From JBOHDX01 sp050700835 (GTDB lineage Bacteria; Actinomycetota; Actinomycetes; Propionibacteriales; Nocardioidaceae), in assembly GCA_050700835.1 (NCBI GenBank), contig JBOHDX010000148.1:1-64000 (forward strand): a stretch of DNA of 64,000 nucleotides, written 5' to 3'. This document shows positions 54,576-62,885 of the stretch, piece after piece (the first letter of the stretch is position 1; every line of letters starts with the position of its first letter). Under the pieces are notes generated by a model. That model searched no databases, was not told the origin of the DNA, and worked only from the letters and a program-made list of their open reading frames with translations. Made by a program: the position numbers and the translations under genes.

Positions 54576-57560
54576 ATGTCCCAACGGCAACTCCGCAGCG
54601 CGGTCGCCATCGCGGCCGCAGCGGCAGCAGCCGTCAGCATCGCCGGACCCAGCTCGGCGACGGCGACCAAGACCGCCGCCGTCGCCAAGACAAGCTCCGC
54701 CCTCGACCAGGGGCCGAGCAGTCATGAGCGACCGGGTTACTACGATGCAAGGCAGCTCGGCGCGTCCAACGGCACGACCACGACCAGCCACTTCTCCTTG
54801 CAGTCCAGTGCTGCCAAGACGGCGGCACTGAAGTCGGCCTTCGGTCCGGACGCGATGTTCTCGATCGACCCGCTCACCGGGACCGTCTCCGACCTCGGCA
54901 AGCTCGACGGCTACCTCAGCGGCCCGTCCTCAGCCGCCGCCAGGACGGTCGCGCTCTCGTTCGTCCGTCAGCACCTGTCCGACCTCGGCCTCACCGCTGC
55001 CGACATGTCCACGTTCAGGCTGCGTGACGACTACGTCGACAACATCGGCATCCACCACCTGTCCTTCGAGCAGGTGGCTCGCGGCATCAAGGTGTTCGGC
55101 AACGGTCTGAAGATCAACGTCACCCGCGACGGTCAGGTCCTGTCCGTCCAAGGCTCCCCGGTACGCGGGCTCACGAAGATGGCCGGCACCACGACCGCGA
55201 CGCCGAAGCTGGATGCGGCGTCCGCGCGGGCCACGGCCGCCAAGAACGTCGGCGGGACGGCCGCAGCGGCCATCACCCGCGTCGCCAGGACGTCGGGCGG
55301 CATGGCCACTCGTTGGTCCAACGGCGACCAGGCCGATCTCGTCTGGTTCCTGACCAGCTCCGGCCTGCATCTGGGTTGGGACACCTACACCCAGGCTGGC
55401 GGGACCCTCGACTACTCGCACGTCGTCGACGCCAAGACCGGAAACGTGCTGTTCCGCCGCGACCTGGTCGACTTCGCCCACGGCGACGCCCACGTCTACG
55501 ACTACTACCCGGGTTCGCGGGTCGGCGGTCACGGCAAGGTCGTCAACTTCATCAAGGACGGCTGGGTCGGCAGGAAGGCCCAGTGGCTGTCCGGATCCGC
55601 GGTCAAGGCGTGGGCCGACGTCAACGACAACAACCTGCCCGACCGCAACGAGAAGACGCCGGTCCCGGGTCTGAAGCACCGTTCGCAGTTCCCGCTGACG
55701 CACATCCACAGCAACCCGCTGTGCTCACGCGTGCACGTCTGCACGTGGAACCCCAACAAGGCATTCTCGTGGCGCCTGAACGAGAAGGCCGACGTCACCA
55801 ACGCCTTCTACCTCGCCAACACGTTCCACGACTACCTCGCGAAGCCGCCGATCTCGTTCACTCCGAGGGCCGGCAACTTCGAGACGCGAAACGGCGACCC
55901 CGTGCTGCTCAACGCTCTCGACGGGGCCAACTCGAACCATGGTCTTCCGGACGGCAACCACATCGACAACGCCAACATGTCGACCCCGCCCGACGGCATC
56001 TCGCCGACCATGCAGATGTACCTCTGGCACACCCCAGGGGCCCCGAACTCCGCCGACTCGTTCCTCCCGACAAGTGGTGCGTTCGACTCCTCGGTGCTCT
56101 ACCACGAGTTCACCCACGGCCTGTCCAACCGCCTGGTGATCGACGCCACCGGCAACTCCACCCTCAACAGCCTCCAAGCAGGGGCCATGGGCGAGGCGTG
56201 GAGCGACTACTACGCGATGGACTACCTCGTCAGCCACGGCTTCGTGCACGACACCGCGAAGCGGGACGGCCAGGTGAAGGAGGGCATTGGCGTCTCCGCC
56301 GGGGCGCTCTTCCGCACCGAGGCGATGGACTGCCCCGTGCACTCCAAGGCGAGGGTCTGCCAGGGGCCGGTCAACGGCAAGAAGGGCGGCTACACCTACG
56401 GCGATGTGCCGACCATCGGTGGCTCGCCCGAGGTGCACTCCTCCGGTGAGGTCTGGTCCCAGACCCTGTGGGACCTGCGGATGAAGTTCGGCCACCGCAA
56501 GGCCGACCTGCTGATCACCCGGGCCATGTCGCTGGCACCGTCCGACCCGGACATGCTCGACATGCGCAACTCGATCCTGCAGGCCGACCTGGTCGCCTTC
56601 AACGGCAAGGACCAGCCAGCAATCTGGCGAATCTTCGCCCATCGAGGCATGGGCTGGTTCGCCGGCTCGATCAACGCGGGCGACACCCAGCCGGCCCAGG
56701 ACTTCCACACCCCACCGCCGTCGTTCCGTCGAGGCACGTTGTTCGGCCTGGTGACCGACCCGACCTCCGGAGCTCCGGTGCCGGGCGCCACGGTGACGAT
56801 CACCGGGCACGGCCGCGGCTTCACGACCGGCTACTCGGCGACAACCAACTCCAACGGCGCCTACCAGATCAACAACGTGCTCTCAGGCACGTACCAGAAG
56901 GTCGTGGCCACGGCCCCAGGGTTCGAGATCGTGACCCGGGCGGTCCGGGTGCTGCGTCCTGCCAACTCGACCGTGACTCGGCGCGACTTCAAGATCCGCC
57001 GCGACTGGGCCGCCCAATCGGGCAAAGCCAAAGTGACGGCGTTCAACGGTCCCGACTACAGCCCCTTCGGCTGCGGTCCGGACGGCGCCATCGACCTGAG
57101 CCAGGGCACCGGCTGGGGCAGCACCACCGGCGACGACCAGGGCGATCCGACCAACACGCCGATCCCGAAGCACATCGTGATCCAGCTGCCGCGAGCGATC
57201 GACATCTCGACGACCGGGAACGCCTTCTCGGTCGACCCGTCGGCGACCTGCGGTGACGCGGGCAGCAGCACGCTCAGCCAGTACAACATCTACGCCTCGG
57301 CCGACGGCAGCTCGTGGACCAAGGTGGTGGACGGCACCGGCAGCAACCGGTTCGGCCTGGCTGCGCGAGCTCACTACAACGGTGTCCAGGCCACCACGCC
57401 ATTCGTGGGTGCCCGCTACATCAAGATGGAGATGGTCGACCCCCAGGTGTTCGACAACGCGATCTACGGGCCAGGCACCCGATGCCCGAACGGCGCGTTC
57501 ACCGGGTGCTCGTTCATGGACATGACCGAAATCGAGGTGTTCGGCCAGCCGACCCCGTGA
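54576..57560 (+). CDS. Secreted M36 (fungalysin) metallopeptidase with C-terminal accessory domains
   Basis: A 994-aa extracellular protease precursor. A signal peptide (VAIAAAAAAAVSIAGPSSAT) leads into an FTP/PepSY-like propeptide (residues about 60-300; SFEQVARGIKVFGNGLKINV). The M36 catalytic domain has the zinc motif HEFTH in LYHEFTHGLSNRLVID (about residue 510) and the downstream Glu in GEAWSDYYAMDYLV. After the catalytic region is a carboxypeptidase-regulatory-like beta domain (PVPGATVTITGHGRGFTTGY), then a discoidin-like domain (TLSQYNIYASADGSSWTKV). ATG 54576 follows TTGGAG. A strong hairpin terminator follows. No inhibitor or processing gene is adjacent. Confidence 0.92.
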   Translation: MSQRQLRSAVAIAAAAAAAVSIAGPSSATATKTAAVAKTSSALDQGPSSHERPGYYDARQLGASNGTTTTSHFSLQSSAAKTAALKSAFGPDAMFSIDPLTGTVSDLGKLDGYLSGPSSAAARTVALSFVRQHLSDLGLTAADMSTFRLRDDYVDNIGIHHLSFEQVARGIKVFGNGLKINVTRDGQVLSVQGSPVRGLTKMAGTTTATPKLDAASARATAAKNVGGTAAAAITRVARTSGGMATRWSNGDQADLVWFLTSSGLHLGWDTYTQAGGTLDYSHVVDAKTGNVLFRRDLVDFAHGDAHVYDYYPGSRVGGHGKVVNFIKDGWVGRKAQWLSGSAVKAWADVNDNNLPDRNEKTPVPGLKHRSQFPLTHIHSNPLCSRVHVCTWNPNKAFSWRLNEKADVTNAFYLANTFHDYLAKPPISFTPRAGNFETRNGDPVLLNALDGANSNHGLPDGNHIDNANMSTPPDGISPTMQMYLWHTPGAPNSADSFLPTSGAFDSSVLYHEFTHGLSNRLVIDATGNSTLNSLQAGAMGEAWSDYYAMDYLVSHGFVHDTAKRDGQVKEGIGVSAGALFRTEAMDCPVHSKARVCQGPVNGKKGGYTYGDVPTIGGSPEVHSSGEVWSQTLWDLRMKFGHRKADLLITRAMSLAPSDPDMLDMRNSILQADLVAFNGKDQPAIWRIFAHRGMGWFAGSINAGDTQPAQDFHTPPPSFRRGTLFGLVTDPTSGAPVPGATVTITGHGRGFTTGYSATTNSNGAYQINNVLSGTYQKVVATAPGFEIVTRAVRVLRPANSTVTRRDFKIRRDWAAQSGKAKVTAFNGPDYSPFGCGPDGAIDLSQGTGWGSTTGDDQGDPTNTPIPKHIVIQLPRAIDISTTGNAFSVDPSATCGDAGSSTLSQYNIYASADGSSWTKVVDGTGSNRFGLAARAHYNGVQATTPFVGARYIKMEMVDPQVFDNAIYGPGTRCPNGAFTGCSFMDMTEIEVFGQPTP

Positions 57561-57602
57561 ACGGCACGTCCCGCTGACGGAGCCACGACTCCGAGACGCA
57601 GC

Positions 57603-57638
57603 CAGGGGCCGGTGGAGCAACTGCTCCACCGGCCCCTG
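57603..57638 (+). terminator. Intrinsic-type hairpin after the M36 protease gene
   Basis: CAGGGGCCGGTGGAGC (57603-57618) and GCTCCACCGGCCCCTG (57623-57638) form a perfect 16-bp stem with an AACT loop, 43 nt after the stop. It lacks a U-tract but is by far the strongest simple hairpin nearby. Confidence 0.75.
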
Positions 57639-57688
57639 TCACGTCCGCGCCGGTCGACCTGGTGATGCAGCGGCGCGTTACCCATCGG

Positions 57689-57694
57689 TAGTAT
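57689..57694 (+). promoter_or_regulatory. Possible -10 element before the Fe-S oxidoreductase gene
   Basis: TAGTAT is an isolated A/T-rich hexamer 67 nt upstream of the GTG start and about 50 nt after the terminator, in otherwise very GC-rich sequence. No convincing -35 was identified. Confidence 0.3.
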
Positions 57695-57760
57695 CAGGTC
57701 CGCACCCAGCCGGAAGTCCCCGCCAGTCCCGGTGGGCGTGACCATCCCGAGGAGCTTCGC

Positions 57761-59893
57761 GTGGCGATCAGGATCATCATCGGCGTGGGCATGACGCTGG
57801 TCGTGTTGGCCCTCGCCTTCCGCCGGCTGGCCTGGCTCTACCGCGTGGGCACCAGCGGCCAACCCGACCCCGAGCGGCTCGAGAGCGCACGGTCGCACCT
57901 CGGCCGTGGCGTCACCGGACAGCTCACCGAGGTCTTCGGTCAGCGCAAGCTGCTGAAGTGGACGATCCCGGGGCTCGCACACTTCTTCGTGTTCTGGGCC
58001 TTCGTCATCCTGGCGACCGTCTACCTGGAGGCGTACGGCTCGCTGTTCGACACCGACTTCGCCATCCCGCTGATCGGGCACTGGGCCGTCCTCGGGTTTG
58101 CCCAGGACTTCATCGCACTCGCGGCCCTGTGCGGCGTGATCACCTTCGCGATCATCCGGCTCAAGGACTCCCCGGAACGGCTCGGGCGCAGGTCCCGGTT
58201 CAAGGGCTCCCACCTCGGTGGGGCGTGGCTCATCCTGTTCATGATCGCCAACGTCGTCTGGACGATGCTGCTGTTCCGCGGCTCCGCCGTGGTGACCGGC
58301 ACATTCCCCTACGGCGACGGGGCCTTCGCCTCCCATGGGGTGGGCACGTTGCTCGACGGTCTCGGTCACAGCACCGCCGAGACCGTGGAGACGATCGGTC
58401 TGCTCCTGCACATCGGCGTGATGCTGGCGTTCCTGCTGATCGTGCTGAACTCCAAGCACCTGCACATCTTCTTGGCACCGCTCAACGTGCTGTTCAAGCG
58501 CCAACCGCACGGACTCGGAGCGTTGTTGCCGATGATGAGCAACGGCAAGCCGCTCGACTTCGAGGGGGCCGATCCCGACACGGACGTGTTCGGGCGGGGC
58601 AAGATAGAGGACTTCACCTGGAAGGGCATGCTCGACTTCGCCACCTGCACCGAGTGCGGTCGTTGTCAGAGCCAGTGCCCAGCGTGGAACACCGACAAGC
58701 CGCTGTCGCCGAAGCTGTTGATCATGGACCTGCGGGACCACGCGATGGCGAAGGCTCCGTACCTCCTGGCAGAAGAAGGCGAACGGGACTCGCTGCCGGA
58801 GGACGTCAAGACCGAGGCGGAGCGTCCGCTGATCGGCGACGAGTCGGTCTATGGCGTGATCGACCCCGACGTTCTGTGGAGCTGTACGTCCTGCGGTGCG
58901 TGCGTGCAGCAGTGCCCGGTGGACATCGAGCACGTCGACCACATCATGGACATGCGCCGGTACCAGGTGCTCGTCGAGTCCAGCTTCCCTACCGAGCTCA
59001 ACCAGCTGTTCAAAGGCCTTGAGAACAAGGGCAATCCGTGGAACATGGCGCCCAACGCGCGGATGGACTGGGCGAAGGGGCTCGACTTCGAGATCAAGCA
59101 GGTCGGCACCGGCGTCGAGGACCTGAGCGAGGTCGAGTGGCTGTTCTGGGTCGGCTGTGCCGGCGCTTACGAGGACCGCGCCAAGAAGACGACACAGGCC
59201 GTCGCCGAGCTGCTGCATCTGGCGGGGGTGGAGTTCGCTGTGCTCGGTGACGGAGAGACCTGCACGGGCGACCCGGCGCGACGTTCCGGCAACGAGTTCG
59301 TCTTCTCGATGCTGGCCCAGCAGAACGCCGAGGTGCTGCTGGAGGCCAAGGCGACCAAGGTGGTCGCCACCTGCGCGCACTGCTTCAACACGTTGAAGAA
59401 CGAGTACGCGCAGTTCGGCGTCGAGCTCGACGTCGTGCACCACACGCAGCTGCTGAACCGGCTGGTGCGCGAGGGCCGGCTCACCCCGGTCGCGCCCACC
59501 GACGGCGCGGTGGCGGGACGCACCGTCACCTACCACGACCCGTGCTACCTCGGGCGGCACAACCAGGTGTACGCGCCGCCTCGCGAGCTGTTGCAGGTCA
59601 TCCCCGGCACGACCTTCACCGAGATGCCGCGCAACGCCGAACGGTCCTTCTGCTGCGGGGCCGGCGGGGCCCGGATGTGGATGGAGGAGACGATCGGTGA
59701 GCGGATCAACAACAATCGCACCGCGGAGGCCGTCGCCACCGGCGCCGACCAGATCGCGGTCGGCTGCCCGTTCTGCCGAGTCATGCTTGCCGACGGGCTG
59801 ACCGCGCAGCAGTCGGCCGGGACGGCGCGCGAGGAGGTCGAGGTGCTCGACGTCGCGCAGATGCTGCTCGCCGCCGTACGCCGGGACGACTGA
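57761..59893 (+). CDS. Membrane Fe-S oxidoreductase, heterodisulfide-reductase (HdrD/CCG) type
   Basis: A 710-aa protein. The first ~240 residues contain about five to six helices of a NarI/b-type-cytochrome-like domain (FVFWAFVILATVYLEAYGSL; LLHIGVMLAFLLIVLNSKHL). Then come two [4Fe-4S] motifs (CTECGRCQSQCP and CTSCGACVQQCPVDIEH) and two cysteine-rich CCG domains (GCAGAYEDR..., ATCAHCFNTLKNEY; DPCYLGRHNQVY..., FCCGAGGARMWMEE). The architecture matches actinobacterial heterodisulfide-reductase-related membrane oxidoreductases thought to pass electrons between a soluble donor and quinone. The physiological partner is unknown. GTG 57761 has GAGGAG 7 nt upstream. Confidence 0.9.
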   Translation: MAIRIIIGVGMTLVVLALAFRRLAWLYRVGTSGQPDPERLESARSHLGRGVTGQLTEVFGQRKLLKWTIPGLAHFFVFWAFVILATVYLEAYGSLFDTDFAIPLIGHWAVLGFAQDFIALAALCGVITFAIIRLKDSPERLGRRSRFKGSHLGGAWLILFMIANVVWTMLLFRGSAVVTGTFPYGDGAFASHGVGTLLDGLGHSTAETVETIGLLLHIGVMLAFLLIVLNSKHLHIFLAPLNVLFKRQPHGLGALLPMMSNGKPLDFEGADPDTDVFGRGKIEDFTWKGMLDFATCTECGRCQSQCPAWNTDKPLSPKLLIMDLRDHAMAKAPYLLAEEGERDSLPEDVKTEAERPLIGDESVYGVIDPDVLWSCTSCGACVQQCPVDIEHVDHIMDMRRYQVLVESSFPTELNQLFKGLENKGNPWNMAPNARMDWAKGLDFEIKQVGTGVEDLSEVEWLFWVGCAGAYEDRAKKTTQAVAELLHLAGVEFAVLGDGETCTGDPARRSGNEFVFSMLAQQNAEVLLEAKATKVVATCAHCFNTLKNEYAQFGVELDVVHHTQLLNRLVREGRLTPVAPTDGAVAGRTVTYHDPCYLGRHNQVYAPPRELLQVIPGTTFTEMPRNAERSFCCGAGGARMWMEETIGERINNNRTAEAVATGADQIAVGCPFCRVMLADGLTAQQSAGTAREEVEVLDVAQMLLAAVRRDD

Positions 59894-59937
59894 CCGGCCT
59901 GCGAAGCGACTGCCGCAAGGAACTGTTGCGACCGGGC

Positions 59938-60828
59938 TCACTCCCGAAGGGGACGGGCACCGAACACACCGACCGCCTCGGCCGCCAACCGGACTCCCGC
60001 GTCGAGCGACTCGGCGAGGCCCGCGCCGGTGACCGTGGCGCCGAGACAGCCGGCGGCGAACGCGTCGCCCGCCCCGGTGGTGTCGCATAGCGTGGTCGCG
60101 CTGGCGGGACGCCTCACGCAGTCACCATCCGCGGTGGCGGCTACGACGCCGGCGGCGCCGAGCGTCACGACCACCGTCCCGGCCCACCGGGTCAGCTCGC
60201 GCGCCATTGCCGCCGGGTCGCCACCACCGACCAGCACACGAGCCTCGTCGAGATTCGGCAGCAGCACGTCGCACCCATCCACCCAGCGCAGGAACGCCGC
60301 CGGACCCACCGCGCGCAGGTAGGCCGCCGAGCTGGGATCGACGCTGACCCGGGCACGACGTCGTCGGGCGGTCTCGATCAGCGACAACACCGCGGGGCGT
60401 ACCCCGCTGTCGAACAACGAGTAGCCGGTGAGGTGCAGCGCCGCCACGTCGTCCCACCCTCCGGTCGGGATGTCATCGGCTCGCAGCGCCGCGTTGGCTC
60501 CGCGGTCGACGAACATGGTGCGCTCGGCGGACTCGTCGAGAAGTAGCACGATGGTGGCAGTACGGAGGTCCTGATCGCCGACGAGGTGGGCCTCGACACC
60601 GTGCAGGGCCAGCGCGGACCGGTGACGTTCGACCGCATCCGCGCCGACTCGTCCGACGAATCTGGTGGGCACGCCGGTCGACCCGAGCCAGGCCGCGACG
60701 TTGGCTGCTGATCCGCCGGGCCGCAGCTCGATCCGGGCGTCGGTGTCGCTGGCGTGCGTGGTCGCCGTGAGCGGGCGTACCGCGATGTCGTCGACCACGT
60801 CACCGACGACGAGCACCGTGCCGGTCAC
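59938..60828 (-). CDS. psuK: PfkB-family sugar kinase, probable pseudouridine kinase
   Basis: A 296-aa ribokinase-fold protein. The N-terminal sugar-binding GG motif is in ELRPGGSAANVAAWLGSTG, and the C-terminal signature with catalytic Asp is CDTTGAGDAFAAGCLGATVT. GTG 60828 overlaps the stop of the pseudouridine-phosphate glycosidase gene (GTGA), which indicates a functional pair: kinase makes pseudouridine 5'-phosphate, glycosidase splits it to uracil and ribose 5-phosphate. The exact substrate of the kinase is inferred from this pairing. Confidence 0.8.
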   Translation of the reverse strand: MTGTVLVVGDVVDDIAVRPLTATTHASDTDARIELRPGGSAANVAAWLGSTGVPTRFVGRVGADAVERHRSALALHGVEAHLVGDQDLRTATIVLLLDESAERTMFVDRGANAALRADDIPTGGWDDVAALHLTGYSLFDSGVRPAVLSLIETARRRRARVSVDPSSAAYLRAVGPAAFLRWVDGCDVLLPNLDEARVLVGGGDPAAMARELTRWAGTVVVTLGAAGVVAATADGDCVRRPASATTLCDTTGAGDAFAAGCLGATVTGAGLAESLDAGVRLAAEAVGVFGARPLRE

Positions 60829-61760
60829 GGGCTCAGCCGCTGACGCTCGGCCCACGCCACGGCTATCTCGCCGCCCACGCGCACGTTGTGGGCCGCTATC
60901 GCAAGATTGACCTCGAGGCTGCGTCCACCGGTCACCTCGACCATCGCGGCAAGCAGGAACGGGCTCACCGCCTTGCCGCTGACGCCCCGCCGCTGCGCCT
61001 CGTGCAGGGCTTGCGTCAGCGCAGCGTCGTGGACAGCCGGGTCGAGCTGTTGGTCGACCGGGACGGGGTTCGCCACCACGATCGCCTCGCGCCGCCCGAT
61101 CTCGTCGTTGGCCGCGAGTACGCGAGCGACGCCGGCCGCGTCCGGCACCGACCAGTCCAGCGGGTGCCCGGAGTCGGTGATCCAGAAGCCGGGGAACTGG
61201 GTGGTACCGAATCCGAGCACGGTGATCCCCAGCGTCTCCAGCCGCTCCAGGGTCGCGCCGACGTCGAGGATCGACTTGACCCCGGCAGACACCACCGCGA
61301 TGGGGGTCTGCGCCAACGTGGGGAGATCCGCAGACTCGTCGAACGTCGTGGCCGCCCCGCGGTGCACCCCACCGAGACCTCCGGTGGCGAACACCCGGAT
61401 GCCGGCCAGGTCGGCGATGAACGACGTCGCGGCGACCGTGGTGGCCGCGGACCCCCCTGCGGCCATCACCACAGGCAGGTCACGGACGCTGGACTTCACC
61501 ACGGAGTCGTCGCCGGCGACCCGCTCCAGTCCGGCGTCGTCGAGGCCCACCCTGAGTCGGCCGTCCAGCACCGCGATCGTTGCCGGCACCACGCCCATCG
61601 AGGTCAGGGCATCCTCGAAGTCGTGGGCCGCTCGCAGGTTGCGGGGCCGCGGCAGGCCGTGCGCGATGATCGTTGACTCCAGTGCGACGACGGGTACGCC
61701 CGACGCCAAGGCGTCCCGGACCGTCGGCGAGATCTCCAGAAGGTCCGGGTGCGCAGACAT
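60825..61760 (-). CDS. psuG: Pseudouridine-5'-phosphate glycosidase
   Basis: A 311-aa enzyme that reversibly cleaves the C-C glycosidic bond of pseudouridine 5'-phosphate. The blocks VVALESTIIAHGLPRPRNL, ATTVAATSFIADLAGI, FATGGLGGVHRGA, VVSAGVKSILDVGATLE and SPFLLAAMVEVTGGRSLEVN are diagnostic of the PsuG family. ATG 61760 opens the conserved N-terminus; the frame continues upstream into the repeat array but those residues are repeat-derived. No pseudouridine transporter is adjacent. Confidence 0.94.
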   Translation of the reverse strand: MSAHPDLLEISPTVRDALASGVPVVALESTIIAHGLPRPRNLRAAHDFEDALTSMGVVPATIAVLDGRLRVGLDDAGLERVAGDDSVVKSSVRDLPVVMAAGGSAATTVAATSFIADLAGIRVFATGGLGGVHRGAATTFDESADLPTLAQTPIAVVSAGVKSILDVGATLERLETLGITVLGFGTTQFPGFWITDSGHPLDWSVPDAAGVARVLAANDEIGRREAIVVANPVPVDQQLDPAVHDAALTQALHEAQRRGVSGKAVSPFLLAAMVEVTGGRSLEVNLAIAAHNVRVGGEIAVAWAERQRLSP

Positions 61761-61821
61761 GCGCGGACGATACCTGTGCGGGCACCCGCCTGCGTGACAC
61801 GGCCTCGGCACCCCCTCGCTT

Positions 61822-62041
61822 GATCCGACAGTTACCCCTGGCACCCCCTCCCGCGATCCGACAGTTACGCCCGGCACCCCTTCCGCGATCCGACAGTTAC
61901 GCCCCGACACCCCCCTTGCTTGATCCGACAGTTACGCCCGACACCCCCTCGCTTGATCCGACAGTTACGCCCGGGCTCACCGCAGACCTTCGCCGCGGCG
62001 GCCTCGCCGTGGCCCGCCGAGCGGTGCGTAACTGTCGGATC
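61822..62041. repeat. Second array of the 16-nt motif (six copies)
   Basis: Forward copies of GATCCGACAGTTACGC start at 61822 (last bases changed), 61855, 61887, 61922 and 61955 (spacing 32-35 nt), and one reverse copy is at 62026-62041. It lies in the 493-nt divergent gap between psuG and the RHH-protein gene. The spacer sequences are C-rich and resemble each other (CCCGGCACCCC-like). The layout, forward copies followed by reverse, is the same as in the hutH/iclR array. Confidence 0.9.
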
Positions 62042-62056
62042 GGCGACAGGGAGAGT

Positions 62057-62136
62057 GGGCACGGGCACGGGCACGGGCACGGGCACGGGCACGGGCACCG
62101 GCACCGGCATGGGCATGGGCATGGGCACGGGCACGG
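62057..62136. repeat. Hexanucleotide microsatellite (GGGCAC)n
   Basis: About 13 consecutive hexamers, mostly GGGCAC with GGCACC, GGCATG and GGGCAT variants in the middle. It lies between the second motif array and the RHH-protein gene, about 118 nt before that start. Open frames through it (Met-Pro/Val-Pro or Gly-Thr runs) are products of the repeat and not genes. Confidence 0.95.
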
Positions 62137-62205
62137 TGGCGCCGGCGCCGGCACCGGCATGGGGGAAGGTTCATCGCCACTGCAGTCGAAATGACGTCCC
62201 ACGAC

Positions 62206-62243
62206 TTCAGAGTGATGCTTGACGTGACATCAGAGTGATGTCA
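62206..62243 (+). promoter_or_regulatory. Tandem operator-like sites upstream of the RHH regulator
   Basis: TGACATCA-GAG-TGATGTCA (62225-62243) is a perfect 8-bp inverted repeat with 3-nt spacer. A second, partial copy TTCA-GAG-TGATG lies at 62206-62217, 19 nt upstream (centre to centre about two helical turns). The perfect site ends 10 nt before the ATG at 62254, as expected for autoregulation by a ribbon-helix-helix protein. Confidence 0.65.
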
Positions 62244-62253
62244 TAGTGAAGCC

Positions 62254-62799
62254 ATGGAGCTGACGCCGTACATCGAGACCCTCCGGGTCGACCTGGGCAA
62301 GGCCGCCGACGCGGCCGGCCCCGAGATCCAGGCCGCCGCCGAGCGGCTGGCCCTGGCGCTCGACCCGGCGATGCGGATGGTGTTGATGGAGGCGCTCTCC
62401 GACGCCGCCGCCGAGATCACCCAGGGCCTGCCCCAATCGGCCGTCGAGGTGCGGCTGAAGGGGCGCGACCCCCAGTTCGTCGTGACCGCAACCCCCACCA
62501 CGACCGCGGCGCCCGCCGACGAGTCTGCCGACGACGCCGAGGACGAGGGGGAGGCGGTGGCCCGCATCACGGTGCGGATCGCAGAGAGTCTCAAGGCCAA
62601 GGCCGAGGACGCCGCCGCGGGACGCGGGCAGTCACTGAACACCTGGATCGTGCAGGCCATCCGGGCCGCGACCCGCGACCGTGGCTTCAACATCGACATC
62701 GACCTGTCCAACCTCCCATTCGGGTTCGATACCCCCCGGCCCCCGTCACCGCCGAGACCCGGTCGGCCAGGCCGTCGAGTCCAGGGCTGGGCCCGCTAG
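62254..62799 (+). CDS. Ribbon-helix-helix (HicB/Arc-like) regulator
   Basis: A 181-aa protein. The N-terminal half (LTPYIETLRVDLGKAADAAG ... AMRMVLMEALSDAAAEITQG) is helical. After an acidic linker (DESADDAEDEGEAVA) comes an RHH motif (ARITVRIAESLKAKAEDAAA, then GQSLNTWIVQAIRAAT), with the beta strand and two helices that bind DNA as a dimer. The C-terminus is Pro/Arg-rich. Such proteins are often labelled HicB-family antitoxin and are found before DUF4097 genes in actinobacteria. No HicA-like toxin is present, so it is more likely a simple regulator. Two operator-like repeats lie directly upstream. Confidence 0.72.
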   Translation: MELTPYIETLRVDLGKAADAAGPEIQAAAERLALALDPAMRMVLMEALSDAAAEITQGLPQSAVEVRLKGRDPQFVVTATPTTTAAPADESADDAEDEGEAVARITVRIAESLKAKAEDAAAGRGQSLNTWIVQAIRAATRDRGFNIDIDLSNLPFGFDTPRPPSPPRPGRPGRRVQGWAR

Positions 62800-62885
62800 A
62801 CATCCCCTCATCCATCCTCACCGCAGCGGCGCTCCCGCTGGGGCGGTCGATTACACCCTGAATCACTGTGTGAGAAGGAGCCACC

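Noticed and set aside
57464..60088. Minus-strand open frame of 874 codons opposite the Fe-S oxidoreductase
   Set aside because: The plus strand carries unmistakable Fe-S motifs in a single frame with a good ribosome binding site; the antisense product has no recognisable domain.
61760..61910. N-terminal extension of psuG to 61910
   Set aside because: The extra residues are translated motif repeats (GVTVGS-type); family proteins start at the ATG at 61760.
61865..62202. Open frames with Pro-Val/Met-Pro or Gly-Thr runs through the hexamer repeat
   Set aside because: The sequence is entirely microsatellite and motif-array DNA; any frame is open there by composition.
62254..62799. HicAB toxin-antitoxin pair
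   Set aside because: Only a HicB-like RHH protein is present; neither neighbour resembles a HicA toxin.
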